This document shows, piece after piece, positions 9,501-18,959 of a stretch of DNA of 64,000 bases. A program made the position numbers and the translations under genes. The stretch lies in contig JAECUM010009360.1 in NCBI GenBank assembly GCA_016617855.1, positions 57,985-121,984 of the forward strand, read 5' to 3'. The stretch's first letter is position 1. The number at the start of each line of letters is the position of its first letter. The DNA comes from Megalonaias nervosa. Taxonomy: Eukaryota; Mollusca; Bivalvia; Unionida; Unionidae. The notes below the pieces were generated by a model. It ran no database searches. It was not told where the DNA came from and saw nothing but the letters and a program-made list of their open reading frames with translations.

Positions 9501-9969
9501 AAAAATGTGGCCAGATTCGGAGTTGCTATTTACTGATACTGACTCGTTAGTATGTGATATAAAATGTGAAAATGTCTATCAGAATATTTACGATAATAAA
9601 GATTTGTTCGATTTATCAGATTATCCAACTTGTAGTGAATTTCATGATAATTCTAACAAGAAAGTTATTGGAAAAATTAAAGACGAGTTTATGTTTGTAC
9701 CTGTGAGAGAGTTTGTTGGACTAAGAAGCAAAATGTACGCTGTCATATTAGATGATAATAAACTGACCAAGAAAGCTAAAGGTATCCCTAAAGGATATGT
9801 GAAAAAGATGATGCATTTTGAGGATTTCAAAGCTGCTCTTAACAATAGCGTCAGTTTTATTAAAACCAGTGTAATTAGGACTAATTATTATAAGCTTGAA
9901 ACGAATACAATTATAAAACGTGGACTAAGTAATTTCGACGATAAAAGGTATTGCAAAAGACGGACTTAA
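6550..9969 (+). CDS. protein-primed family-B DNA polymerase (Polinton type), C-terminus frameshifted
   Basis: Replicative polymerase, 1139 residues. Exonuclease motifs: Exo I YADFEC (~350), Exo II HNFRGYDSH (~492), Exo III YLKTDVLLLADVF (~640). Polymerase motifs: A LDCVNLYGWAM (~738), B LMNNSVFGKTM (~897), C TDTDSLV (~995). N-terminal part: the INVKNNDDKCFQWS block typical of this family (~178) and a zinc-finger-like segment (YRCLHGF... HLKYC, ~297-318). A CHIC...HCHLTG... CN insert (~446-478) resembles an endonuclease VII zinc site, common in viral PolBs. The start carries TATAATG. The frame ends just after the conserved DDKRY. The usual short tail with a LALGHY-like motif is visible in another frame to about 10,008, so a late frameshift removed ~15 residues. 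Otherwise intact. Confidence 0.92.
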   Translation: MLKLRDIAKNSIIKSEKIASAFSGYDNSYKLDDQTILANFSSTNLYHLLQPVVARELAAHKSIKLIVQYHTILSKLHAVEDVLDVIFETKSFESEISEPYLTAKSRKILTGTNIAMVADEIHQEINKKLEEFTSSGSGWKFEIIKAVLFHAAKYNVLRGNLYVDLPQKIKNKKCCINVKNNDDKCFQWSVLSAMFPKEQNSDRVNKYFPHKNELNFDGINFPVAENHIPKFEKQNDISVNVFGLDERENVYPRYISENASQKTINLLFFQGHYCWIKNFNGLVGGQYSKNKNKKYFCYRCLHGFTNNERLQDHLKYCVNVPKITMPSEKEKILKFKKYNHKLNIPFVIYADFECLLVPVAGAENNPNKSSTRKIQQHIPCGVAYKVVCCASDKFSSPIRLYRGENPAVWLLKNLIDEVNTISNRLLRTAPIRITSKQQLDFDEAVNCHICEQLLGDSKVRDHCHLTGQYRGAAHNSCNLKFHAPDFIPVVLHNFRGYDSHIIVEAFGDKNIKAKLKLNNVIKCIPNNFEKYMSVTLGKLRFIDSMQFMAASLDELVKGCSNFNNLRSCFGENYVDLTKKGIFPYEYLDDWSRFNETSLPSKNKFYSQLKNENISDDEYKYAQDMWNKFACKTFGDYHDLYLKTDVLLLADVFENFRQVSHANYGLDPCWYYSAPGLSWDALLKTSKIELDLLTDVDMFNFIEKGIRGGISVITKKYAAANNKYLKNHDKNLPSSYIIYLDCVNLYGWAMSQPMPCGGFHWISPNQFLKETEKNVPKDISYFVEVDLDYPSSLHDLHNDYPFCAESMTIDYSLLSPEQRAMTTAKCSIVNKLVPNLLDKRNYVMHYKNLKQAVDAGLILRKVHRVLKFNQSRWMADYIDLNTKRRAVAKTEFEKNFFKLMNNSVFGKTMENIRRRVSIEIVNDINRRNKLVSDDRFVSTKIFNENLAAIQRRKTNLKLNKPIYVGAAVLDISKWLMYDFHYNFTKKMWPDSELLFTDTDSLVCDIKCENVYQNIYDNKDLFDLSDYPTCSEFHDNSNKKVIGKIKDEFMFVPVREFVGLRSKMYAVILDDNKLTKKAKGIPKGYVKKMMHFEDFKAALNNSVSFIKTSVIRTNYYKLETNTIIKRGLSNFDDKRYCKRRT

Positions 9970-10020
9970 TAATCTCGCGCTTGGACATTATTTAAATAAT
10001 ATTGTCTAAACATCAGAAAT

Positions 10021-10473
10021 AATGTTTGAAAATTTAACATTAGCCGATGGAGTTAATAGCAAAATAAAAAAAAAATAATGGTAAATAACTAACAATTATC
10101 ATTTGAATTTAATGATGAAGTTTCAGGTATTTGTTTTAGTAAATTTGATAGAATAAAACTTTCTCTTATTAGAACAGACGATAGCGAGTATTTTCCGTAT
10201 CTCGAAAATCTGCGAGATGCGATTTCATTAAAATATGAAAATTTACACGATCCAATAAGCCAAAGTCAGTACACAAAAATTAATATCGACTTGGACAGGT
10301 CAAAAGTTTTTGCAAAAGGTAGCAAATATCTTCTAAGCAAATTAGCAATGAAAGAGCTATTCGAAAGTCGCCGTAAGGTATCTGGCAGAATTAAGTTTCT
10401 GTTATATAATTATGAAAATATGTTATATTTAATAGCAAATGTGGATATACTTTTCATAGGATCAGAAATATAA
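10021..10473 (+). pseudogene. unknown gene downstream of PolB, frameshifted
   Basis: ATG at 10,021 opens an 18-codon frame that ends in an A-run. Coding-like sequence then resumes in another frame (about 10,100-10,473), rich in Asp/Leu/Lys, with segments such as FPYLENLRDAISLKYENL. No recognised domain. Its place 12 bases after the PolB tail and its similar base composition make it a likely PLE-A gene broken by a homopolymer indel. Confidence 0.4.
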
Positions 10474-11234
10474 CTGTATCTATATTTTAATTCTGTTCCA
10501 GCTAAGTTTTGTAGTAATCAAACATAGCATATGTGTGATTTAGATTTTAACGTTGCTTTTACATTGTTTTCTTAGCTATGACAATCAGATGATTAAGCGA
10601 GACAACTCTGTCAAGCATAGCTAGTGACAAACAGTTGTCGTGTTTGTTGTGCTAAGTTAATGTTATGTATAACAGACAGACCTAAGTTCTATCACAATTG
10701 CAGTTGAAAACGTAACTATATTATTCTAACTCAAAACAAGACATGTACTTAGTTTCGAGTTATTTTTAGACGGCATTATATAGCATGCGAATCTATAAAC
10801 TTATCGATTATCTTAGCAACATTCACTTACCTTCGTCGTCAACGTAATACTGTAGTAGATATGATAACAAAGGAAAATTCTAAATGCCTTTATAGTGTCC
10901 AAACGGAATTTCTATACTGTCATATGACCTTACAAAATTCCCATAATAACTAAATCAAGGTTAAAGACGGGGAATTTCCTAAAATGACGTCAAAATCAGG
11001 TTAAATATAGGGGATTCCCAATGGATTTTTTAGAATATAACGCCAAAATCAGGTCAATTTGCGATAGATTTTCTTAAAATATAACGCCCACTCCAAATCA
11101 ATGATAAGAAATTTCCAATGGTTTTTTCTTAAAACGCCTACTGAAATAGATTTCCCCAAAATAACGATATATAAAACACAGTTAAAATTTTATTCGTTGT
11201 CATTTCTGTTATAGAATTACGTGGACAGAGGTAA
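10474..11234. other. no gene seen; AT-rich spacer
   Basis: No frame with protein-like composition. Several loose direct repeats of the type AAATCAGGTTAAA / AAAATATAACGCC occur between about 10,940 and 11,110 (ATAACGCCAAAATCAGG, then ATAACGCCCACTCCAAATCA). No TIR of PLE-A could be identified. Confidence 0.5.
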
Positions 11235-11260
11235 GTGAAAATATTTTTAACAAAATGTTA

Positions 11261-11593
11261 CTATAGAAAGTTTTGGAGGGGTAGGGGATCTTGGATAGTG
11301 GAACCTTGTTTACATATGGCTTTAGAAATATCATTATCAAATAATATATCAACCATATTATCGATAAATGTCATCACATCATCTGCCCAGCCGGCAATTC
11401 TCATATCGTTTTCAACTGCGAATAACCAAACCGACCCATATTTCGGCGATATATGATAGCCTACATTTTTAATGCAATCGCTTATTATATTAGATTTTAT
11501 ACCAGTATAACCTGACGCTGCTTTGATCGAATTAAATCTTTTACAAAATCTATTTGTTAGATCAAATCCAACGTGTCGTATTGAGTATGACAT
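11261..11593 (-). pseudogene. NUMOD1-containing fragment of a homing nuclease
   Basis: Reads from ATG at 11,593. The stretch FNSIKAASGYTGIKSNIISDC followed by YGSVWLF fits a NUMOD1 helix-turn-helix module, normally the C-terminal DNA-binding part of HNH/GIY nucleases. The frame then passes through WADDVMTFIDNMVDILF and runs into a repeat (11,264-11,300) that truncates it. No HNH core is present. It may be the tail of a PLE-A-associated nuclease or an independent remnant. Confidence 0.45.
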
Positions 11594-11652
11594 TATATAT
11601 AATATTTCATTCGTTTAATATAACATTTTGACCAATAAGTAAGAAAGACTGT

Positions 11653-11858
11653 CATAGTAGTAGAGATAGCTGATGCATCCTCTCTCAGAGACCATCCCTG
11701 CCCACAAAGCATATTTTTGTCAGAAAATGTGTTATCGTGTAAAAGTCATCATTTTGAGCTAACAAAGGCTGCTGACAAAAATGTTAACGTATAACGTTTT
11801 GGAGGGCAGGGGGGTCTCTGAGAGAGGATCATCAACTATCAATACTACTACTGGCTTG
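11653..11858. repeat. ~200-bp palindromic MITE-like element
   Basis: The outer ~50 bp (11,653-11,703) and 11,806-11,858 are imperfect inverted repeats sharing CCTCTCTCAGAGACC. A second nested pair (TTTTTGTCAGAAAATG versus CTGACAAAAATG) lies inside, so nearly the whole segment can fold back. A partial copy of its GTTTTGGAGGGGTAGGGG edge is at 11,267-11,290, where it cuts the NUMOD fragment. No coding capacity. Confidence 0.7.
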
Positions 11859-12078
11859 TAAGACACGAGCATGTATCTATATGTTTTTTTCGCGACTGAT
11901 GTCGTACAAGGCACGAATCATTTTCACGGGAAATTAAGACTGGAGGGACGTCTTGTTGACGATGTGTGAGACAGACCAAAAGTGTCCGAGGTTTTTATAG
12001 ACCTTTTTAAGTCAACGGGGACGTGTACACGACAGGCCCTCCGTCTTGGCACTAGTGGTGAAACAGATGGGTACGAAA

Positions 12079-12305
12079 TCACAAATAATCCGTGGTAGTG
12101 GGTTTTAAATCCACGAGTAAATAGGCATGATAGGTTTGAGTGGCATCATCGTACGCATGTGCCAGCCAAGGAGTTTCTAACTGTTTGGCTATCATTTGCA
12201 CTTGCGATTTATCTCTAGGGCTTTTAAACAAAACCACGTAATGAGCATTGAGACTGAGGGTACGATGGGCTTTACTTTGTTGAAACAAATTTTTGTCTGT
12301 ATACA
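12079..12305 (-). pseudogene. C-terminal fragment of an A32/FtsK-like packaging ATPase (tentative)
   Basis: About 70 residues of convincing protein (NLFQQSKAHRTLSLNAHYVVLFKSPRD... AYLLVDLKPTTTDYL) ending in TGA. The layout, a glutamine/asparagine strand, then a helix, then a hydrophobic YVVLF strand, a KSPRD turn and a final aromatic-hydrophobic strand, matches the second half of the PLE-B packaging ATPase (VTQRYVHIP... ILVVFNGIDK... FGFITKNL). The Walker region is missing: upstream sequence is replaced by the CCCC/TTGTCGCTAAAC repeats. Likely a relic of yet another virus-like element; sequence identity to PLE-B is low. Confidence 0.35.
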
Positions 12306-12540
12306 GGCCCAATATTCCCCATGTTAAATTCCCCTCGTCGCTAAACAGTCCCAGCAATATTCCCATTTTAAATTCCCCTTGTCGCTAAACAGCCTCAGAG
12401 GTCTTGTCCATGCTAAATTCCCATTGTCCGTAAACAGCCCCAGAGGTTTTGTCCATGATGAAATCCCCATTGTCCCTAAACAACCCCAGGCCCTTTTTGA
12501 CTGGGATTTCTATTGTCCGTAAACAACCTCACTATAATTC
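12305..12540. repeat. degenerate tandem repeats (TTGTCGCTAAACAGCCCC type)
   Basis: At least five units of roughly 40-55 bp, each with a TTGTC(C/G)(C/G)TAAACA core next to CCCATGTTAAATTCCCC. The end (TTTTTGACTGGGATTTCTATTGTCCG) matches the outer ends of the large inverted repeat (14,317-14,490 and 21,090-21,250), so these appear to be subterminal repeats of one repeat family. Confidence 0.65.
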
Positions 12541-12544
12541 TTAG

Positions 12545-12662
12545 TACGAACCTCTCAATGCTGAGCGTCTAACGAGGCAGCTGCTGGTACTATTTTTATA
12601 AGTCTTTGGTACGAGTGGCCGGTGTTCACAAGGCACGCTCTAACCACTAGGCCACTGGAGCG
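12545..12662 (-). repeat. tRNA-derived SINE, 3'-truncated
   Basis: Read on the minus strand from 12,662 it begins with a tRNA-like box A (AGTGGCCTAGTGGTTAGAGCG), then the family body CAGCTGCCTCGTTAGACGC. It shares the body with the next SINE (12,801-13,058), which lacks box A. It is truncated against the repeats on its left. Confidence 0.7.
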
Positions 12663-12787
12663 ATCCTTAAATATCGGAGAAATGTATACTATGTTCATGA
12701 TATCCATGTAAATAAGACATTATAAATTTCCTAGATATATCATAATGCTTTCCTTAAGTATTGGAAAAATGTATAGTATCTTATTTA

Positions 12788-13071
12788 GATCGATATCATG
12801 TGATGTGATGTGATGTGATTTTGGATTTTTAACTTAACTTTAACAATATTTCAGTGATACCGCTACGATGTCTGCAGTGTGGCAGTTTATAGTGATGTCT
12901 GGGGCATCATGCCGCAGACATGTAGCATGATGTCCCACCCAGTCACATTATCCTGGCACCAGGCCGACCAGTCCTAACACCAACCTCTTTATGCTGAACG
13001 CCAAGCGAGGCAGCTGTTAGTACCATTTTTGTAAGTCTTTGGTATGACTCGGTCTGGGGATCGATATCATG
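12788..13071 (-). repeat. SINE insertion with 13-bp target-site duplication
   Basis: The 13-mer GATCGATATCATG occurs at 12,788-12,800 and 13,059-13,071, flanking 12,801-13,058. On the minus strand the insert carries the same body as the SINE at 12,545-12,662 and ends in a short (CATCA)-type tail at 12,801-12,820. The 5' tRNA head is missing, as expected for 5'-truncated retrotransposition. The body includes a GCATGATGCCCCAGACATC stretch that reminds me of mollusc SINE families; that is recollection, not a search. Confidence 0.85.
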
Positions 13072-13198
13072 AACATGCGTGTTCGTTGATAATGAAATAA
13101 AACCAGTCCGTCAAAGCGAAAATCGAGTAGTTCAGTGATAGAAAAATAATGATCTTGAAAATTATAATTTTGAAACTGTATGCATCGTTTCGTTTCAG

Positions 13199-13508
13199 AC
13201 TGTGCCCAAATGGAGGAAATATCAGTTACAGCCTATTCGGACAGAGAGTACAAATGTTCCAACTTTAAAAAATGGCAATTGTGTATCTGACTGTTTGAAT
13301 AGCAATAAATGTTGTTCTGCTGAGAATAATGAATGTAAGGCAAATTATTCAGACTCTCATCTTGTCTATTTGCTTCGAGAATGTGACGGAAAAAATTGGT
13401 GTGGCCCTATGCAATCTCCTCCTACTCCACCCTTATACAACATATGCGGATGCAATGGATATAAATGGCCGGGTTTTATACATCTGACATACACATGCAT
13501 TCCTTCTG
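13199..13508 (+). pseudogene. host exon: galactose-lectin (SUEL)-like domain, probably frameshifted
   Basis: A pyrimidine tract and TTTCAG end at 13,198, and GTAAGC starts at 13,509, a canonical exon frame. The 310-base segment encodes Cys-rich sequence: an early frame (EISVTAYSDREYKC) matches the N-terminal half of rhamnose/galactose-binding lectin domains. A second frame from about 13,265 gives LLRECDGKNWC... and a final HLTYTCIP, the typical C-terminal half. One domain spread over two frames suggests a 1-2 base indel. It could be a relic of an animal lectin gene; no other exon was found. Confidence 0.4.
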
Positions 13509-13519
13509 GTAAGCAATAA

Positions 13520-14316
13520 TTATTTTACATAGCATGCATTTCATCTATCTATCCATGAATATTTTAATCTATTATTATGAAATGTAATGCTAATTGTCTG
13601 CTTCCTTCCTGCAAAACGTAGAGAAACTTTATATCCATTTATTCATATTTCTGTTCTTACGGCTAAGCATCCGATCGTTTGTTCGAGTGCTCCGTCGTCC
13701 ATCCTTCACTTGGTTTTCTATCCAATAGCCTGTAAGGCATCTGAGATGAATTGCTAAAACTTGTCATACTGGTATATGATTAGGTGAGAATATGCTCCAC
13801 AGCAGGTCTGGGTCCATATCTTAAAGGTTAAGATCAAAGGTTGGCAGTTTCAACTATTCTTTTCCTCCTTACAATTATAAAGCTCAATAGGCTAGAGAGA
13901 CAAATCTTGAAATCATTATGTATTTGTGCTACAAGCTGGTTCGGGATAAATTTTCAGTGGTCAAGGTTATCGAAAAAATATATTTATAATTCTGAAGTTC
14001 TTTGAGATGTGGACGTTAAATTTAGTATACGTAGGTATCACGGCCAGTAGATAAGTCTTCGATCACATTAGAGTCATATGTTTAAAGTCTAGCCGTTGAG
14101 ATAGCAGGACGAAAATTGTTACATGTACGTATTAATGTCTGTGGGTATGTGGCATACAAAATTTGGCATCATCAACGGTAAACGTCAAAATAAATTGCAT
14201 GACAGTATGGTATACAAGATTAGTAAAAGTTCCAACAGCTATGGCTTAGTTCAAAGACCAACCTCGTTCATTCGAAATTTATCTATACCTCAAAATAACA
14301 GAACTGAAATTACACT
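13520..14316. other. no gene seen
   Basis: Noncoding-looking sequence. Short frames at 14,123-14,404 lack protein-like composition and enter the large inverted repeat. Confidence 0.5.
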
Positions 14317-14539
14317 ACTTGTCAGTAGGGAAGTGAGGCACTTTAGTGACAATGGAAAACCCAGTCAAAAAGGTTGTGGGCACGTTTCGCGACAACTTTT
14401 ATAGCGAGAAGGGGAATGAACATTACAAGACCCCCTGGGCCACTATAGCGACAAAATAGACCATGGACCACTATAGAGACAAGACAAAAGGTGGGATTTT
14501 GCTATAGGCAAGAGAGAAGAGGTATCTTTTCAAGGCAGT

Positions 14540-15142
14540 GGAGTGGCCCTGAAAAGGGCCTTTGGGTTCTTCTTCAATTTTATCCAGTTCTTCCACCAGC
14601 TCCTCACTTTTTCTATTATTCCTTTCTTCTTCTTATTTTCCTTCTCTTGCATCCAGTCAGGATATCCCATGGATCTAAATTTTTCTTGCACGTTCATCCA
14701 GTTTTGATTCAGTCTCTCAAACTCCTCTTTTTTCTTTCTGTTTTCCTTCTCCTATCTCTCTTTTGCTCAGGTCTCTTTGATCTTTTTCACCTCTTCTTCC
14801 ATCATCTTTCTCATCATGTCTTCCGCTTTCTTTAATTGGTCTGACCTTCACTGGACAAAAGACCACTCCGTGAAATTAGCTAGGTCTTCTAAAATAACAC
14901 CTCACTTGGATGACATCATCAAGTGCGTCCTTCAATGTCTCCACTCTCACATACTTAGGTTGGATGAAGCCTCTTAATTTCTCCACTTCCTACTCTATCA
15001 TGCCTTTTACTAGATCCATGGCTACCTTGAGGCTGGTGACTTGACTTGTTACAAAGTCTTTCGTAACTTGATACATCCATTCCTTTTCAAGCCTTTCTAC
15101 CATCCAATACCAACTGTCTTTCAATTGATTAAACAAATCCAT
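14540..15142 (-). pseudogene. unknown Lys/Glu-rich protein, left-arm copy
   Basis: Read outward from the palindrome centre. It starts MDLFNQLKDSWYWMVERLEK near 15,142, continues with VTSQVTSLKVAMDLVKGMIE, then after stops EKENRKKKEEFERLNQNW and a RSWWKNWIKLKKNPK-like end near 14,560. Highly charged and helical, coiled-coil-like. The same gene appears in the right arm (20,419-21,000, plus strand) with different lesions, so both are decayed copies of one ancestral frame. With the zinc-knuckle fragment in the spacer it could be a gag-like or transposon accessory protein; not recognised. Confidence 0.4.
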
Positions 15143-15182
15143 GTTGTGTTGACTAGTCAACGCTGGGTAGCCAGACTGACTT

Positions 15183-16458
15183 GACATGAATTTGATTATA
15201 GAGGCGTGCACACATATTGTGCATGTGCCTCATGTTCATGCCGCACAGCGGACTGCTAAATGATCCTGGGGGAAGGAATCCGTGCCACATCCCCCAGGTT
15301 TTAATGCTCTCAAAGAGAGCTCCTAAAATAGCCAGAGATGTTTCATTAGGTCATGGGACAATGAAGTCCCAAATGACCTTCACTAGCTGGTGAATTGACT
15401 TGGATAATGAAGGGTCAAGTATAAACTTTTAACCTCCTCAGCACACTCCTCATTATAAGAGGAGACTCCTTGGCATGCAGGTATTATCGGACTATCTTTC
15501 TTCACCAATATTACGGGTCTCCAGTCCTCCCTTGCAGCATGTTACACCATGTACCCACATGCCACTCCGCCACAGCACCAGCTAGGGGCTATTGCTTGAG
15601 TGGGAATGGACCCAACACACACTCAAGCATAACTGAGTTCAGGTTAAAGTGCTACCACCAGGTGTCAACCAAACAGTATGAGACGTACGTCGCCATTGGT
15701 TGGCAACTATGACGTCTCATCGGGGCACCTAGTATTTGGACGGGTGGAAATCGTTCCACATTCCGTCCATTTACGGGGTCCGAGTATGGAAAAGGAGGAA
15801 AGTAACTCGGCAATCGGTGCGAAGCGTACCATTGATGTCAACGTCCCAAAACGCCGGTCCATACTTATTTCAAATCTAGTCCAATTATGCTAATGGACAG
15901 ACCTGATGCCAATAATGTGTAAGCCACCAGTGCAATTAGCCAAATGTAATGAGTTACTAAATTTCGTTGCTAATAACATTCAAAGTTGGAATTTAGTGTA
16001 CAACGTGTACATAAATTTGTCTAAAATATACCAATCAGCTAAGTCAAAGTGACTCATTCAGTTTGTATCACGCATAATAAACAAACAGAAAATTTTGAAG
16101 GAGGAACCAAAAGGTCAAATTCGGAGAACAACATAAAGATATTATCGAGAAAGGTTTTCAAGCCAAATTGAAAACCTATGTCATTCACCCAGGCAATATT
16201 GAAAAGTTGCTAGGCTCTTTCCAACCGAGTCCAGGGACGTGAAAGCATCCCGCGTTAGGACTTCACTGCCCCTCAGGCTGGCTTGATTCCCTCCTTGGCC
16301 AAAACCCCAAAACCTCAGAGGAAAGACGCCACTCCTGGTCAGTCATATTAACTTTCCGGCTACAGCGTTAATACTGCGCTAATTTGCAGCCTCTTGCAGT
16401 GTTGATGTTTCAATGTCATTGGGTGGGTATGTGATCCATTTGTCCGGTGGGTGGAGTA
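15183..16458. other. ~1.28-kb insertion in the left arm
   Basis: The right arm joins TTCACGTCCG... directly to CAGTCTGGCTACCCAGCG within about 60 bp, while the left arm has ~1.28 kb between the matching points. Near-repeats CCAGACTGA (15,174) and TCAGAATGA (16,456) may be a worn target duplication. No clear coding region or terminal repeats; a CCTGGGGGAAGGAATCC... ATCCCCCAGG hairpin lies at about 15,267-15,298. Confidence 0.5.
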
Positions 16459-16539
16459 GTCAGAATGACGACCGCTCCGCGTTATATACGTCAAGCACGG
16501 ACGTGAACGAAAACATCCCTTACACTCACTTCACATATT

Positions 16540-17190
16540 ATATACTATCCACACAGAAGGGAAGAGAGAGAAAAACACCATATTTACTATCCAAAACCCC
16601 AACATGTACTATCCACACAGAAGGGAAGAAAAGAAAAACACCATATTTACTATCCAAAACCCCAATATATGCTATCCACACAGACGGGAAGAGAAGAAAA
16701 AACACACCATATCTACTATCCAAAACCCCAATATCTACTATCCACAAAGAATGGAAAAGAAGAAAAAACACACCATATCTACTATCCATACACAATGGAA
16801 CAGAAGGAAAAACACACCATATCTACTATCCAAAACCCCAATATCTACTATCCACACAGAAGGGAACAGAAGAGAAAACACACCATATCTACTACCCACA
16901 CAGAAGGGAAGAGAAGAAAAAACACACCATATCTACTATCCAAAACCCCAATATCTACTGTCCACACATAAGGGAAAAGAAGAAAAAGCACAATATATCT
17001 ACTATCCACACAGAAGGGAAGAGAAGAAATAACACACACTCTACTAGCCACACAGAAGGGAAGAGAAGGAAGAAAAACACACCAATAACTACTATCCACA
17101 CAGAAGGGAAGCGAAAATACACACCAATATCTACTATCCACACAGAAGGGAAGGGTAAAACAAAACAATATATACTATAAAAAAACAATG
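16540..17190. repeat. minisatellite (left arm)
   Basis: Tandem array of ~30-65-bp units built from ATCTACTATCC, ACACAGAAGGGAAGAGAAG and AAAACACACCAT. The long frames across it on both strands are repeat artefacts. (CA)n at 17,226-17,247 follows. Confidence 0.9.
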
Positions 17191-18029
17191 TATACTATCA
17201 ACAGAAACGTACGCGAACGCAAACAACACACACACACACACACACACGCGCGCGCACTACTATCAATGCAGAAAGGGAAGAAAAAACCTATTATATACTA
17301 TCCACATACGTACGCAAACACATACAAACACAATATCTACTATCAACACAGAAGAGGAAGAGAAAAACCACAATACCTGCTATCAACACAGAAGATGAAG
17401 AAAATCATCCAGATATCTACTATCAACACAGAAGGGAAGGAACCCTCCCCCCACATTATATACTATCCACATAGTGTAGGGACAAGGTCTTTTTTGTTAA
17501 GATAAAACGCACACACATACACACAAACGAACGAGCTCATACAAGCACACATACACAAAAACACAAAACGTACGAGAGGCAGACAAACACACAAACACAA
17601 ACACACACACACTTTTTTGTTAAGGGATAAGCTTTTTGTTAAGGGAAAGAAACAAACACAATCATTCTATGGCGTCAGTGTATGCGTGTGTGAAAATTTA
17701 TCTAAAGTAATTAGAAAAAATCAAGACATAACAATGATGGATTAACAGACTGACAATTTTATTTCCCTTGCATGCCTGAAGTGCGTATGTTAAGGAAAAC
17801 ATCCCTTCCATTTAAACTCCAACTAAAACATGATCCAGAGGGACAGAGAGAAGTCGAAGAGCATATATTCGTGCAGTGACAATACAAAAACAATATACAC
17901 CATTCTTATTATAAAAATCAAGATCAAGAGATACTTACGCTTTCTTTCAATTTCCCGTTTGAGGCTATAGGCCAACATATTGCCTCAAATAGTCCATTTT
18001 TCCATTTCCATCTCTTCATTGGCACAAGT

Positions 18030-18256
18030 TCTTCCTCATCATTACTTTCTTCTTCTGAACCCCTCTCCACCTTCTCCTCCTGTTTCTTTTCTTTTCTTTT
18101 TCTTAGGGCACTCTGAAGCCCCGTGTCCTTTCTCCTGACGACGATAACAGGTATCTTGACTTTTGTTTCTCTTTCTTGGACGAAGCGGACATGTTGGAGA
18201 CAAATGCTCATGTACCTTACAGATATAGCAAACTTCATCAGGGCTTATACACTTTT
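18030..18256 (-). pseudogene. zinc-knuckle (CCHC) gag-like fragment in palindrome spacer
   Basis: On the minus strand near 18,256-18,200 a frame reads CYICKVHEHLSPTCP, a CX2CX4HX4C zinc knuckle. A second, degenerate knuckle (CYRRQEKGHGASECP) and a Lys/Glu tail follow. Paired knuckles with basic tails are typical of retrotransposon Gag or related nucleic-acid-binding proteins. It sits at the centre of the giant inverted repeat and its 3' part runs into the left arm. No reverse transcriptase was seen nearby. Confidence 0.5.
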
Positions 18257-18959
18257 ATATGACTGTCATCAAATCATAGACCAGAAGGGTAAGGTTTTAT
18301 TTTGACACTATCGCGTGTGAAATATGCTTTCCTATCACTCGTAGCAAATCTTTGACCAGCAGGTCGAACTGTGTTGACTCGTCCATCTTCTTGACTGTTT
18401 GAGAACTGAATATGGAAAAATGGACTATTTGAGGCAATGTGTTGGCTTATAGCCTCAAACGGGAAATTGAAAGAAAGCGTAAGTGTCTCTTGGTCTTGAT
18501 TTTTATAATAAGAATGGTGTATATTGTTTTTGTATTGTCACTGCACAAATATACGCTCTTTCACCTCTCTCTATCCCTCTGGATCATGTTTTAATTTGAA
18601 TTGAAATGGAACGGATGTTTTCCTGCACGTACGCACATCTGGCATGAAAATGAGATAAATGTGTCAGTCTGTTCGTCCATCATTGTTATGTCTTGATTTT
18701 TTTCTGAACACTTTAGATAAACGTCCACACACGCATACACTGACGCCATAGAATGATTGTGTGTTTTTTTCTTTCCCTTAACAAAAAGCTTAATCCTTAA
18801 CAAAAAACGTGTGTGTGTGTTTGTGTTTTTGTTTGTGTGTTTGTCTGCCGTCGTACGTTTTGTGTTTTCGTGTATGTGTGTTTGTGTGCGCTCGTACGTT
18901 TGTGTGTATGTGTGTGTGTTTTATCTTAACTAAAATGATCTTGTCCCTACACTATGTGG

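Larger units (their letters stand above)
1..10473 (+). mobile_element. PLE-A: Polinton-like element, 5' part outside window
   Basis: A gene block typical of Polintons/adintoviruses: MCP, adenain-type protease, PLA2-domain protein, retroviral-type integrase with chromodomain, HNH nuclease and protein-primed PolB. The left end lies outside the window and no TIR was found on the right, so the right limit is the end of the last element-like frame near 10,473. A NUMOD gene at 11.3-11.6 kb could still belong to it. A packaging ATPase, expected in this group, is not seen and may lie to the left. The MCP, the core protein, the PolB 3' end and the last gene carry frameshifts, so this is a degrading integrated copy. 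Confidence 0.85.

Noticed and set aside
14491..14835. Plus-strand Phe/Leu-rich frame resembling a membrane protein (also 20,662-21,081 on the minus strand)
   Set aside because: It is antisense to the Lys/Glu-rich frame that is conserved in both arms; hydrophobicity is the usual antisense effect.
16413..17505. Long frames rich in YYPKPQYLLSTQ-type repeats on both strands
   Set aside because: They are open only because the minisatellite unit lacks stops; composition is pure repeat, and the mirror array at 18,960-20,357 shows the same.
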